Assembly: GCA_943787185.1 (NCBI GenBank)
Contig: CALSLL010000006.1
Location: 124,001-188,000 of the forward strand
DNA length: 64,000 nucleotides
Reading direction: 5' to 3'
Source: UBA10349 sp003485905
Lineage (GTDB): Bacteria > Pseudomonadota > Gammaproteobacteria > Arenicellales > Arenicellaceae
Shown piece by piece: positions 56,230 through 64,000 of this stretch. A model generated the notes under the pieces. The model was given only the letters and a program-made list of their open reading frames with translations. It was not told the origin of the DNA and ran no database searches. A program made the position numbers and the translations under genes. Numbering within the stretch: position 1 is the first letter of the stretch; every line of letters begins with the position of its first letter.

Positions 56230-57140
56230 CAGGCCAATAGAAACTCCAATAAAGCCTTCTGTCCATGCAGTCGATTTTCAGCTTCTTGCCAAACGACACT
56301 CTGTGGGCCGTCAATCACGCTTGCAGATACTTCCATACCTCGATAAGCAGGCAAACAATGCATAAACAGAGCATCGGCATTGGCTGCCGCCATCATCGCA
56401 TCATCAACACAAAATCCAGCGAAATCAATTGCTCGCTTTGCTTTTTCATCTTCTTGACCCATGCTTGCCCAGGTATCAGTCACAACCAAATCTGCTCCTG
56501 CAATCGCGTCTTTAGGATCATCTGTAAGCATAATACTGGCCGACCGTGCGCTTACGATCGATGCACTTGGTTGATAGTCCATTGGCGTAGCTACATTTAA
56601 CTTAAATCCACATAATTCAGCCGCATTCATCCATGAATGGCACATATTATTTCCATCGCCAACCCAAGCAACTTTTGCCCCGGAAATTCCCCCCCTGAGC
56701 TCCGAAAAAGTTAGTAAATCTGCCAATAATTGGCAAGGATGAAAATCATCAGTAAGCCCATTTATAACGGGCACGGCGGAGTATTCTGCAAATAACTCAA
56801 TCTGCTGATGCTTGTCGGTGCGAATCATAACCGCATCAACCATCCTCGAGATAACCCGCGCACTATCTTCAATCGGTTCACCCCGGCCCAGCTGAGAATC
56901 ATTTGGAGATAGAAATATACTGCCTCCGCCGAGTTGCCGCATACCGGTGTCAAAAGACACGCGGGTTCGGGTTGAGGACTTAGTGAATATCATTGCCAAC
57001 GTTTTACGTGAAAGCGGCGTAATAACATCCCCCTCTGCGAGGGCTGCTTTTAACTCAACCGCACGCGACAATATGGACTTTAGCTCCAATGAACTTAAGT
57101 CCATTAGGGTAAGAAAATGTCTAACTTTAGAATTAGTCAT
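56229..57140 (-). CDS. argF: Ornithine carbamoyltransferase
   Basis: 303 residues. Carbamoyl-phosphate loop is STRTRVSFDTG; further marks are 'DDFHPCQLLADLLTF', DTWASMG, and the catalytic HCLPAYRG. It makes citrulline from ornithine and carbamoyl phosphate. It follows argD by 3 bases on the minus strand, and its stop overlaps the start of the next gene. Confidence 0.97.
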   Translation of the reverse strand: MTNSKVRHFLTLMDLSSLELKSILSRAVELKAALAEGDVITPLSRKTLAMIFTKSSTRTRVSFDTGMRQLGGGSIFLSPNDSQLGRGEPIEDSARVISRMVDAVMIRTDKHQQIELFAEYSAVPVINGLTDDFHPCQLLADLLTFSELRGGISGAKVAWVGDGNNMCHSWMNAAELCGFKLNVATPMDYQPSASIVSARSASIMLTDDPKDAIAGADLVVTDTWASMGQEDEKAKRAIDFAGFCVDDAMMAAANADALFMHCLPAYRGMEVSASVIDGPQSVVWQEAENRLHGQKALLEFLLA

Positions 57141-57143
57141 GCA

Positions 57144-58322
57144 CTAATCCTGATGGGACTCCAACACTGCGGCTATGGTAGAAACAATCTGATCAATCTC
57201 AGCTTTACCAACAATAGCTGGTGGCAATAACCGAATAATTTTTCCCCCACCAGTAACGTTTACCAACAATTTTCGATCTAGAATTTTCTGTAGCAAACCT
57301 GGTATTTCAACCTTTAATTCAATCCCAATCATCAAACCCAATCCCCTGATCTCTGAGACCAGCTCATTCTCACCAAACTGTACGGTCAGTGCTAATAACA
57401 GCTGCTGACCAATTTCAGCGGCTCGCTCAACGGCCCCTTCAGCTTGCATGGTCTCGATAACGGTCTGCCCCACAACAGATGCCAATGGGCCACCGCCAAA
57501 TGTTGAGCCATGCGTTCCTGGTTGTAACACCCCGACCGCAGGACCATTAGCAACACAGGCACCGATTGGCACCCCAGCACCCAAGGCTTTTGCTATCGTC
57601 ATAACGTCTGGCTTTATATCTTCATGCTGCCAAGCAAACCACTTTCCGGTTCGACCCATACCCGTCTGAACTTCATCAAACATAAGTAACCATTCATTTT
57701 GATCACAAATCTCTCGCAATCCAGCCAGATACCCTTGACTCGGCATTAGCACGCCACTCTCACCCAGTATAGGCTCAACCAATATAGCTACAACCTCATC
57801 GCTATTATTTGCCACCTGCCTAATAGCTTCTAAATCGTCATAAGGCACACGCTTAAACCCACCAAGTAGCGGCTCAAAACCAGCCTGATTTTTGCGGCTG
57901 CCTCCCGCAGAAATAGTGGCCATGGTACGCCCGTGAAATGCATCTTGCGTAACAACTATCGCAGGATTACTTATACCTCTAGAGCTACCGTAAAGCCTAG
58001 CAAGCTTTATAGCCGCCTCGTTTGCTTCTGCCCCTGAATTACAAAAAAACACACTATCCATACCGCTAATGCCACTTATAGACTCCGCTAATTTCCTTTG
58101 CTCCGGTATTTCAAACCAATTACTGACATGCAATAGCTTGTCAGCCTGCGCTTTAATTGCAGCTATTATCGCCGGATGAGAATGTCCGAGTGTGGTAACT
58201 GCAACCCCACAAAGCGCGTCAAGATATTTTTCACCATCAACAGAAAATAACCACGGCCCCTCCCCCCGCTCGAATGCGACCGGTAAGCGACCATATGTTG
58301 GCATTAAGTGTTCCGTTTTCAT
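57144..58322 (-). CDS. argD: Acetylornithine aminotransferase
   Basis: 392 residues of class III PLP aminotransferase. GVAVTTLGHSHP, NSGAEANEAAIKLAR, DEVQTGMGRTG and the PLP lysine in TIAKALGAGVPIGA are visible. It converts N-acetylglutamate semialdehyde to N-acetylornithine. A strong hairpin terminator sits only 22 bases upstream of its start, so its own promoter must be very near or transcription must read through. Confidence 0.97.
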   Translation of the reverse strand: MKTEHLMPTYGRLPVAFERGEGPWLFSVDGEKYLDALCGVAVTTLGHSHPAIIAAIKAQADKLLHVSNWFEIPEQRKLAESISGISGMDSVFFCNSGAEANEAAIKLARLYGSSRGISNPAIVVTQDAFHGRTMATISAGGSRKNQAGFEPLLGGFKRVPYDDLEAIRQVANNSDEVVAILVEPILGESGVLMPSQGYLAGLREICDQNEWLLMFDEVQTGMGRTGKWFAWQHEDIKPDVMTIAKALGAGVPIGACVANGPAVGVLQPGTHGSTFGGGPLASVVGQTVIETMQAEGAVERAAEIGQQLLLALTVQFGENELVSEIRGLGLMIGIELKVEIPGLLQKILDRKLLVNVTGGGKIIRLLPPAIVGKAEIDQIVSTIAAVLESHQD

Positions 58323-58344
58323 CAGTAATCTCGTGTTCTAAAAC

Positions 58345-58369
58345 AAAAACGCCCCGGAGGGGCGTTTTT
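58345..58369 (-). terminator. Bidirectional hairpin terminator before argD
   Basis: Stem AAAAACGCCCC pairs with GGGGCGTTTTT around a GGA loop, perfect over 11 bp, with A and T tracts on both sides. It lies 78 bases downstream of the PuuD-like gene and 22 bases upstream of the argD start. Confidence 0.9.
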
Positions 58370-58446
58370 GCAATCGGTAAGGGCCTAGTTTGCCGCTTAG
58401 CCGTTAATCTGGCAAGCGCACAACAAACTATACAATAGATTCTATA

Positions 58447-58944
58447 CTAACCAAACACTCCCATGGTGTGTGCTGGCGTACCTGAAATCATAAAAAATAA
58501 CATTGGAATCGATAGCATTGTATTCGTACGGGAAGCTAGAAAAGCGGTTCTAGCAGCCTTGGCTTTATCTTCATCACTGGCTTCGACCAAGCCCAGCACT
58601 TTCTTTTGGTTTGGCCAAATCAAAACCCATACATTAAACAGCATTATCGTACCCATCCAAGCACCAATGCCAATTGGTGCTGCGGCACCACTAAGTGTAA
58701 ACGCGGCATGCATCCCAAAAGAACCTCTCTCAAGATAAACAGCCCCCGTCAACCATGTAACGGCAGCGGCCATACGAAACCAAAGTAGTGCATTTGGGGC
58801 GATATGTTTGGTAATACCCGCAGCAGTACCATCAGCCTTAGCTTTACCCAAGCCTGGCACTTGAATGAAATTAAAATAATACAATAACCCAATCCAGGTT
58901 ACGCCGGCGAGAACGTGTATCCAACGATCAATAACGAGTTCCAT
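58447..58944 (-). CDS. PuuD-like membrane protein (Urate_ox_N family)
   Basis: 165 residues with about four hydrophobic helices, the first holding MELVIDRWIHVLAGVTWIGLLYYFNFIQVP. It resembles the N-terminal membrane half of the urate hydroxylase PuuD family, without a cytochrome c domain. A GGGGA site lies 7 bases before ATG 58944. Substrate and electron partner are unknown. It is transcribed toward the terminator before argD; a 30-residue membrane microprotein gene lies just upstream. Confidence 0.8.
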   Translation of the reverse strand: MELVIDRWIHVLAGVTWIGLLYYFNFIQVPGLGKAKADGTAAGITKHIAPNALLWFRMAAAVTWLTGAVYLERGSFGMHAAFTLSGAAAPIGIGAWMGTIMLFNVWVLIWPNQKKVLGLVEASDEDKAKAARTAFLASRTNTMLSIPMLFFMISGTPAHTMGVFG

Positions 58945-59009
58945 AAATTTCCCCTATAAATTTCTTTAAATTAAATTAGTAAGTAGAGTTAAGTCGGTTT
59001 TAGTAAGAC

Positions 59010-59102
59010 CTATCCAACCAACGCCCGCGCAACGTAGTAAAATACAACAGTGAGTACGACTCCGGCGATTATGGTGCCTGCAATTGAGTCAAGTGGATTC
59101 AT
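59010..59102 (-). CDS. 30-residue single-helix membrane microprotein
   Basis: ATG 59102 is preceded by AAAGGAGGC, an almost perfect ribosome site with 6-base spacing, and encodes 30 residues ending at TAG 59012-59010. The core TIIAGVVLTVVFYYVARALV is a single membrane helix. No family recognized. It lies 65 bases upstream of the PuuD-like gene on the same strand, so the two are probably one operon, and the peptide may be a small partner of that protein. Confidence 0.6.
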   Translation of the reverse strand: MNPLDSIAGTIIAGVVLTVVFYYVARALVG

Positions 59103-59435
59103 TTTTGCCTCCTTTTAGCTAACATCTGATTTGAAAGATAACCTTAGAAAAAGCTAGTTTAGCATAGCTCTACAGCAAAAAAATCGACCATATTGCGGCG
59201 TAGTCTGCTCTGTACACGCACTATGCTAGCTCACCTGGTTGCTTAGGATTACACCGACCAAAGACAAGAAACACAGACTATGACTGCAGACATCGTTCGA
59301 TCTCACCTCAACAATTTTAATTCCAAAGGTTTATCAACGGGCTTGACCACACCGACCGACTCAAAGACACTACGCGCCGCAAAGTGCGGTGTATGATCCA
59401 CACTATAATTTAAGATGTAATAAGCAAGGTTAAAT
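59103..59435. other. Intergenic region upstream of argG
   Basis: 333 bases. It must hold the divergent promoters of argG and the microprotein/PuuD-like operon. A perfect TATAAT hexamer (59404-59409) and a CCGCA-AAG-TGCGG dyad (59377-59389) lie close to argG. A 38-codon reading frame at 59281 has no ribosome site and is not reported as a gene. Confidence 0.5.
59404..59409 (+). promoter_or_regulatory. Likely -10 element of argG
   Basis: Exact TATAAT 26 bases before the argG ATG. There is no good -35 hexamer at 17 bases upstream; the dyad at 59377-59389 covers that place, so an activator or repressor site is possible. Confidence 0.4.
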
Positions 59436-60644
59436 ATGGCTAAGGTTAATAAAGTTGTTCTCGCCTACTCTGGAGGACTGGATACATCCATCATTTTAAA
59501 ATGGCTACAGGAAGAGTATGGATGCGAAGTAGTTACTTTTACCGCCGACATAGGCCAAGGCGAAGAAGTAGAACCCGCGCGTAAAAAGGCTGAGCAAATG
59601 GGGGTCAAAGATATTTATATTGATGATCTTACGGAAGAGTTTGCCTCAGATTTTGTTTACCCAATGATGCGAGCAAATGCAATATACGAGGGCGAATACC
59701 GATTAGGCACATCGATCGCGCGACCTCTTATTGCAAAACGCCTAATCGAAATTGCTGCAGAAACTGGCGCTGACGCAATTTCACATGGTGCTACAGGAAA
59801 GGGTAATGATCAGGTTAGATTCGAGCTGGGTGCATATGCACTAAATCCGGAGATAAAGGTAATTGCACCTTGGCGGGAGTGGAAACTTAACTCGCGAGAT
59901 AAATTGCTTGCTTATGCTGATGAGCGCGGCATTCCGGTAGAAAAAAAAGCGGATGGTAAGTCTTTGTATTCTATGGACGCGAATCTGCTGCATATCTCAT
60001 ACGAGGGCGGTATTTTAGAGGACCCATGGGCCGAAGCTGAAGAAGAAATGTGGCGATGGACCGTATCGCCCGAGCAAGCACCAAACCAAGCGAGGTATCT
60101 CGAGCTTGAGTTTAGTAAAGGTGACATTACTGCGATTGATGGTGAATCCATGAGCCCGGCGAATGTTATGCGGCTGCTGAATAAAATTGGTGGAGAGCAT
60201 GGTGTAGGGCGAGACGATATCGTCGAGAACCGATATGTCGGCATGAAGTCACGCGGTTGTTATGAAACTCCAGCTGGGACTATTATGTTACGAGCCCATC
60301 GTGCAATGGAGTCGTTAACCCTGGATCGTGAAGTTGTGCACCTACGTGACGAATTTATGCCACGTTATGCCACGTTAATTTACAATGGGTACTGGTGGAG
60401 CCCGGAACGTGAAATGTTGCAAACCATGATTGACGCGTCACAACAACACGTCAATGGCACCGCTCGCGTCAAGTTATATAAAGGCTCGGTAAGCATCGTT
60501 GGCCGCAAATCAGATGATTCACTATTTGATGAGCGCATTGCAACGTTTGAAGATGATGACGGAGCGTATAATCAAGCCGATGCGGAGGGGTTTATAAAAC
60601 TCAACGCATTGCGACTGCGTATCGGCGCGAAACGTAAAAGTTAG
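59436..60644 (+). CDS. argG: Argininosuccinate synthase
   Basis: 402 residues. ATP pyrophosphatase loop AYSGGLDTS near the N-terminus; further marks are 'GCEVVTFTADIGQGEE', GTSIARPLIAKR, 'SHGATGKGNDQVRFE' and SMDANLLHISYEGG. It joins citrulline and aspartate. It lies near argD and argF but on the opposite strand. An AAGG element 7 bases before the ATG supports the start. Confidence 0.97.
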   Translation: MAKVNKVVLAYSGGLDTSIILKWLQEEYGCEVVTFTADIGQGEEVEPARKKAEQMGVKDIYIDDLTEEFASDFVYPMMRANAIYEGEYRLGTSIARPLIAKRLIEIAAETGADAISHGATGKGNDQVRFELGAYALNPEIKVIAPWREWKLNSRDKLLAYADERGIPVEKKADGKSLYSMDANLLHISYEGGILEDPWAEAEEEMWRWTVSPEQAPNQARYLELEFSKGDITAIDGESMSPANVMRLLNKIGGEHGVGRDDIVENRYVGMKSRGCYETPAGTIMLRAHRAMESLTLDREVVHLRDEFMPRYATLIYNGYWWSPEREMLQTMIDASQQHVNGTARVKLYKGSVSIVGRKSDDSLFDERIATFEDDDGAYNQADAEGFIKLNALRLRIGAKRKS

Positions 60645-60688
60645 CTCGCCATCAAAAACTCTTCAATTAAACAAGCAGGAGTTGGCCC

Positions 60689-61102
60689 ATGCTTTGGATA
60701 AAAGCATTTCATATTATTTTTATGGTGACCTGGATGGCAGGGATTTTTTATCTTCCTCGGCTTTTTGTCTATCACGCCATGGCCGAAGATCAGGTAGGCA
60801 AGGATCGATTTAAAGTTATGGAACGTAAACTGTTTCTTGGGATTATGACACCAGGCATGATTCTGACGCTCATTTCTGGCATGTACTTATGGCTTGGTTA
60901 CGGATTTAGTGGAGGCTGGTTACACCTCAAGCTCATCTTGGTAGCGACTTTAATTGCGTACCATTTTTGGTGTGGCACTACGATTAGACTTTTCCGAACC
61001 GATAACAATAGTCGATCTCACAAGTTCTATAGGGTGGTAAATGAACTGCCCGTGTTAGTTTTAGTTGCAATCGTCATACTGGTTGTAGTTAAACCCTTCT
61101 AG
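60689..61102 (+). CDS. hemJ: Protoporphyrinogen oxidase HemJ
   Basis: 137 residues with four membrane helices. It begins LWIKAFHIIFMVTWMAGIFYL, whose His and the following YLPRLFVYH match the HemJ family, as does HLKLILVATLIAYH. HemJ oxidizes protoporphyrinogen IX in the inner membrane in haem synthesis. It follows argG by 44 bases and precedes trmL by 13. Confidence 0.9.
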   Translation: MLWIKAFHIIFMVTWMAGIFYLPRLFVYHAMAEDQVGKDRFKVMERKLFLGIMTPGMILTLISGMYLWLGYGFSGGWLHLKLILVATLIAYHFWCGTTIRLFRTDNNSRSHKFYRVVNELPVLVLVAIVILVVVKPF

Positions 61103-61115
61103 CGTTAAAGCAGCA

Positions 61116-61577
61116 ATGTTTAGCGTAGTGCTATATGAACCGGAAATTGCTCCAAATACCGGGAATGTAATTAGACTGTGCGCTAATACTGGGGCCGAAC
61201 TTCATTTAATTGAGCCACTCGGATTTAGTCCCGACGAAAAAAGATTACGCCGTGCCGGATTGGATTATCACGACTGGGTAAAGGTGAAGACCCACTCAAG
61301 CTATGATGATTTTTCTAGGGACCACACTGGTAGAATTTTTACTCTATCGACCCATCACACAAAATCTTACAGTAAAGCTGAGTTCGCACCCGGCGATACC
61401 TTTGTATTTGGGCCAGAAACACGGGGCTTACCACAGGAAATTCGAAGTAGCATTCCATCTGAACAACGGTTAACGCTACCGATGAAACCCAACAACCGCA
61501 GCCTGAACTTATCAAACTCGGTTGCAATTGTGGTGTATGAAGCATGGAGGCAGCTAGGCTTTTCAGGGGCACAATAA
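61116..61577 (+). CDS. trmL: tRNA (cytidine/uridine-34 2'-O)-methyltransferase
   Basis: 153 residues of a SPOUT knot fold: PEIAPNTGNVIRLCANTGA at the start, FVFGPETRGLP, and the C-terminal knot with 'MKPNNRSLNLSNSVAIVVYE'. It modifies the wobble base of tRNA-Leu. Length matches TrmL. Confidence 0.95.
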   Translation: MFSVVLYEPEIAPNTGNVIRLCANTGAELHLIEPLGFSPDEKRLRRAGLDYHDWVKVKTHSSYDDFSRDHTGRIFTLSTHHTKSYSKAEFAPGDTFVFGPETRGLPQEIRSSIPSEQRLTLPMKPNNRSLNLSNSVAIVVYEAWRQLGFSGAQ

Positions 61578-61688
61578 GCAATCACACATTCAATATTTTC
61601 CGAAAACCTGTAGCCGAATATTCAAAGATAGTATATTTTGTTAATTCTAGTTACAGACTAGCGAAGCAGACAATTTGGAGGGGGAAAC

Positions 61689-62402
61689 ATGTCAGAGTCA
61701 AGCAACTTCGATTTTGCGATTGTAATAGCGCAAATAAAACAGATCATCACGGACCCGGTGGCTTTCTACAAGAATATGCCTAAAACCGGTGGCTACGGTG
61801 AACCAATTATATTCTTATTAGTTGCGGCGGTTGCCGGCGGAATTGTCTACGCAGGACTTTCTATCATAGGTTTAACGCCCGGCCCAAATTTTGCTGGACT
61901 TGGTGCCATTATCGCATTTCCGATCGGCGGCTTGATTGGAAGTTTCATTGCTGCCGGAGTTTTGTTTGTCATTTGGAAATTGATGGGGTCACCGGAAAAT
62001 TTTGAAACGGCTTATCGATGCGTCGCTTATTCGTTCGCTCTTATGCCTGCGCTTGCGGTCCTTATGATCCTGCCTTACTTGGGGACTATACTGCGCACTC
62101 TTTGGGCAACGTGGCTTGTCATAATCCAAAGCACTGAAGTACATGGTCGCGCAAAGAAAACCGCTCAGCTTGTATTTGGAATCATAGCCGCGCTGATGAT
62201 ATTAAGCGGTTTAAGCGCCGAATACGCAACAAGACAAGCCATGGAACAAGTAGAAGAATTCCGCGAAGGCTTAAACGAAGCTCAATCTAACGCGCTTGAA
62301 AACCTGGAAGACATGACGCCCGAAGAAATGGGGCAAGCTGCAGGTGATTTTATTAGGGGCCTTCAAGAAGCTGCAAAGCAGGCGGAGGAAAATCGTGAAT
62401 AG
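61689..62402 (+). CDS. Yip1-family membrane protein
   Basis: 237 residues. A soluble N-terminus ('QIKQIITDPVAFYKNMPKTG', typical of Yip1-domain proteins) precedes about five membrane helices (about 40-175), then an acidic helical tail from about 180. GGAGGGGGA immediately upstream is a strong ribosome site. Yip1-domain proteins in bacteria have no settled function. A hairpin terminator follows. Confidence 0.82.
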   Translation: MSESSNFDFAIVIAQIKQIITDPVAFYKNMPKTGGYGEPIIFLLVAAVAGGIVYAGLSIIGLTPGPNFAGLGAIIAFPIGGLIGSFIAAGVLFVIWKLMGSPENFETAYRCVAYSFALMPALAVLMILPYLGTILRTLWATWLVIIQSTEVHGRAKKTAQLVFGIIAALMILSGLSAEYATRQAMEQVEEFREGLNEAQSNALENLEDMTPEEMGQAAGDFIRGLQEAAKQAEENRE

Positions 62403-62443
62403 TAAAACTATACAGCCAAACGACCTTCTATGCTGATCGTTTG

Positions 62444-62479
62444 ATCGGCTGGTTCTTCTACCTACCAGCCGATTATTTT
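62444..62479 (+). terminator. Likely terminator of the Yip1 gene
   Basis: 10-bp perfect stem ATCGGCTGGT (62444-62453) with ACCAGCCGAT (62464-62473) and a 10-base loop, followed by TATTTTA. It lies between the convergent ends of the Yip1 and thiC genes; the T tract is on the plus strand only. Confidence 0.65.
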
Positions 62480-62506
62480 AAAGCCTCAACGAAAATAAAG
62501 CCGATA

Positions 62507-64000
62507 CTACTCTGGCGTATATATCTCTGCGCCACCTTTTAAAAACTCCTTCGACTTTTCATCCATGCCAGCTTTAAGCGCGGCTGCCTCTTCAATTCCC
62601 TTTTTCTTAGCATACTCACGCACGTCCTGAGTGATTTTCATCGAACAAAAATGGGGCCCACACATTGAACAAAAGTGTGCAACCTTTGCCGAATCTTTAG
62701 GTAGCGTCTCATCGTGATATTCCATTGCCCTCTCGGGGTCAAGACCAAGGTTAAACTGATCTTCCCAACGAAATTCAAACCGCGCTTTAGATAGCGCATT
62801 GTCACGAATTTGAGCACCAGGATGACCTTTTGCTAAATCTGCTGCGTGAGCTGATATTTTGTACGTAACGATCCCATCTCGAACATCTTCCTTGTTTGGT
62901 AGGCCTAAATGCTCCTTAGGCGTAACATAACAAAGCATCGCTGTGCCGTACCAGCCGATCTGTGCTGCACCAATTGCAGAAGTAATATGATCGTAGCCGG
63001 GTGCTATATCTGTGGTTAAGGGCCCCAACGTGTAAAACGGTGCTTCATAGCAATCTTCAAGTTGCTTATCCATATTTTCCTTAATCATGTGCATCGGAAC
63101 ATGCCCAGGTCCTTCGATCATCACCTGAACGTCATGCTCCCAAGCGATCTTTGTCAGCTCTCCCAAAGTTTCAAGCTCACCAAATTGCGCCTCATCATTG
63201 GCATCCGCGATTGAACCCGGACGCAATCCATCACCCAAAGAAAACGACACGTCATACGCCTTCATAATCTCGCAAATATCTTCAAAATGAGTGTAAAGAA
63301 AGTTCTCCTGATGATGTGCCAGGCACCATTTGGCCATTATCGATCCACCACGAGATACGATGCCAGTTACTCTCGTAGCCGTCATCGGAACATAACGCAG
63401 CCGAACTCCAGCATGAATAGTAAAATAGTCTACACCCTGCTCAGCTTGCTCAATCAAGGTGTCTTTAAAAATTTCCCAAGTTAGATCCTCGGGCTTGCCA
63501 TCGACTTTCTCCAATGCTTGATATATCGGTACCGTACCTATCGGAACCGGCGAATTTCGCACTATCCACTCCCGGGTTTCATGAATGTTTTTACCCGTGG
63601 ATAAATCCATCAATGTGTCGCCACCCCAACGAGTAGACCAGACCAGTTTTTCTACTTCTTCTGCAATAGAAGAAGTCACCGCTGAATTACCGATATTGGT
63701 ATTAATTTTGACTAGAAAATTTCTACCAATGATCATAGGTTCCAGCTCAGGATGGTTAATGTTAGCTGGAATAATCGCGCGGCCAAGTGCGATTTCATCG
63801 CGAACGAACTCAGCCGTTATTGTTTCTGGGATGTTCGCGCCAAAATCTTGACCCGGATGCTGCCGAAGCAACTTCTCATATGCGGGATCTTTTCGATGTT
63901 GCTGCAATCGCATATCTTCACGAATCGCGACATACTCCATTTCAGGGGTAATAATGCCCTGTCGTGCATAATGCATCTGCGACACGTTTTTGCCGGGCTT
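62507..64000 (-). CDS. thiC: Phosphomethylpyrimidine synthase ThiC, C-terminal part (cut by right edge)
   Basis: The frame is open to base 64000; the codons at the edge read KPGKNVSQMHYARQG, an internal ThiC sequence, so about 130 N-terminal residues and the start lie beyond the window. The radical-SAM iron-sulfur cysteines lie in 'HFCSMCGPHFCSM' near the C-terminus. GGDTLMDLSTG, 'GPGHVPMHMIKENMDKQ' and GPLTTDIAPGYDHI are ThiC signatures. It makes the thiamine pyrimidine from aminoimidazole ribotide. A TPP riboswitch, if present, would lie outside the window. Confidence 0.97.
   Translation of the reverse strand, partial: KPGKNVSQMHYARQGIITPEMEYVAIREDMRLQQHRKDPAYEKLLRQHPGQDFGANIPETITAEFVRDEIALGRAIIPANINHPELEPMIIGRNFLVKINTNIGNSAVTSSIAEEVEKLVWSTRWGGDTLMDLSTGKNIHETREWIVRNSPVPIGTVPIYQALEKVDGKPEDLTWEIFKDTLIEQAEQGVDYFTIHAGVRLRYVPMTATRVTGIVSRGGSIMAKWCLAHHQENFLYTHFEDICEIMKAYDVSFSLGDGLRPGSIADANDEAQFGELETLGELTKIAWEHDVQVMIEGPGHVPMHMIKENMDKQLEDCYEAPFYTLGPLTTDIAPGYDHITSAIGAAQIGWYGTAMLCYVTPKEHLGLPNKEDVRDGIVTYKISAHAADLAKGHPGAQIRDNALSKARFEFRWEDQFNLGLDPERAMEYHDETLPKDSAKVAHFCSMCGPHFCSMKITQDVREYAKKKGIEEAAALKAGMDEKSKEFLKGGAEIYTPE

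Noticed and set aside
59281..59397. A 38-codon frame upstream of argG
   Set aside because: No ribosome site, no hydrophobic or conserved pattern, and it overlaps the likely argG promoter region.

Overview
The window is about 64 kb of bacterial chromosome at moderate G+C, densely coding on both strands. Gene content and order point to a Gammaproteobacterium. The diagnostic blocks are mrcA divergent from pilMNOPQ-aroK-aroB, dprA-smg-topA, def-fmt-rsmB-DUF4390-ntrY-ntrX-trkA-trkH, and gltB-gltD. Outer-membrane TonB and DUF5916 barrels, an M2 peptidase lipoprotein and DUF2237 fit a free-living, probably aquatic heterotroph (inference; no species can be named). I see no tRNA, rRNA, CRISPR array, insertion sequence or phage gene.

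Layout. 1-1.4 kb: C-terminal end of a TonB-dependent receptor and its terminator. 1.5-13.4 kb: an accessory block of two tandem gene pairs, first two 1,070-residue membrane proteins fused to a spermidine-synthase-like domain, then two 810-residue DUF5916 outer-membrane proteins with duplicated upstream DNA. 13.4-17.8 kb: DUF2237, CoA-binding protein, M2 peptidase, cold-shock protein, alanine symporter. 17.9-19.5 kb: a frameshifted membrane glycosyltransferase-like gene. 19.5-28.5 kb (minus): pilM-N-O-P-Q, aroK, aroB, pyrF, hemE and a dual-specificity phosphatase. 28.6-31.4 kb: mrcA. 31.5-37.5 kb (minus): gltB-gltD. 37.8-43.4 kb (minus): LysM protein, dprA, smg, topA. 43.5-53.4 kb (plus): def, fmt, rsmB, DUF4390, ntrY, ntrX, trkA, trkH. 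53.4-55 kb: LpxL-type acyltransferase and msrB. 55-60.6 kb: an AT-rich gap, an interrupted exported protein, argF, argD, a PuuD-like membrane protein, a 30-residue membrane microprotein and argG. 60.7-64 kb: hemJ, trmL, a Yip1 protein and thiC, cut by the right edge.

Most genes are housekeeping: type IV pilus assembly, aromatic, pyrimidine, haem, arginine and thiamine synthesis, ammonia assimilation, cell wall, translation start and potassium uptake. The strongest unusual signal is a set of four interrupted genes whose downstream reading remains intact: the glycosyltransferase-like gene (extra C in a C run), aroK (extra C in a C run, producing a false AroK-AroB fusion), pilP (in-frame TAG) and the gene after argF (in-frame TAA just after its signal peptide). 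These may be real lesions, recoding, or sequence errors; read-level data would decide. The most system-like novelty is the tandem-pair block at 1.5-13.4 kb, whose function I cannot assign.
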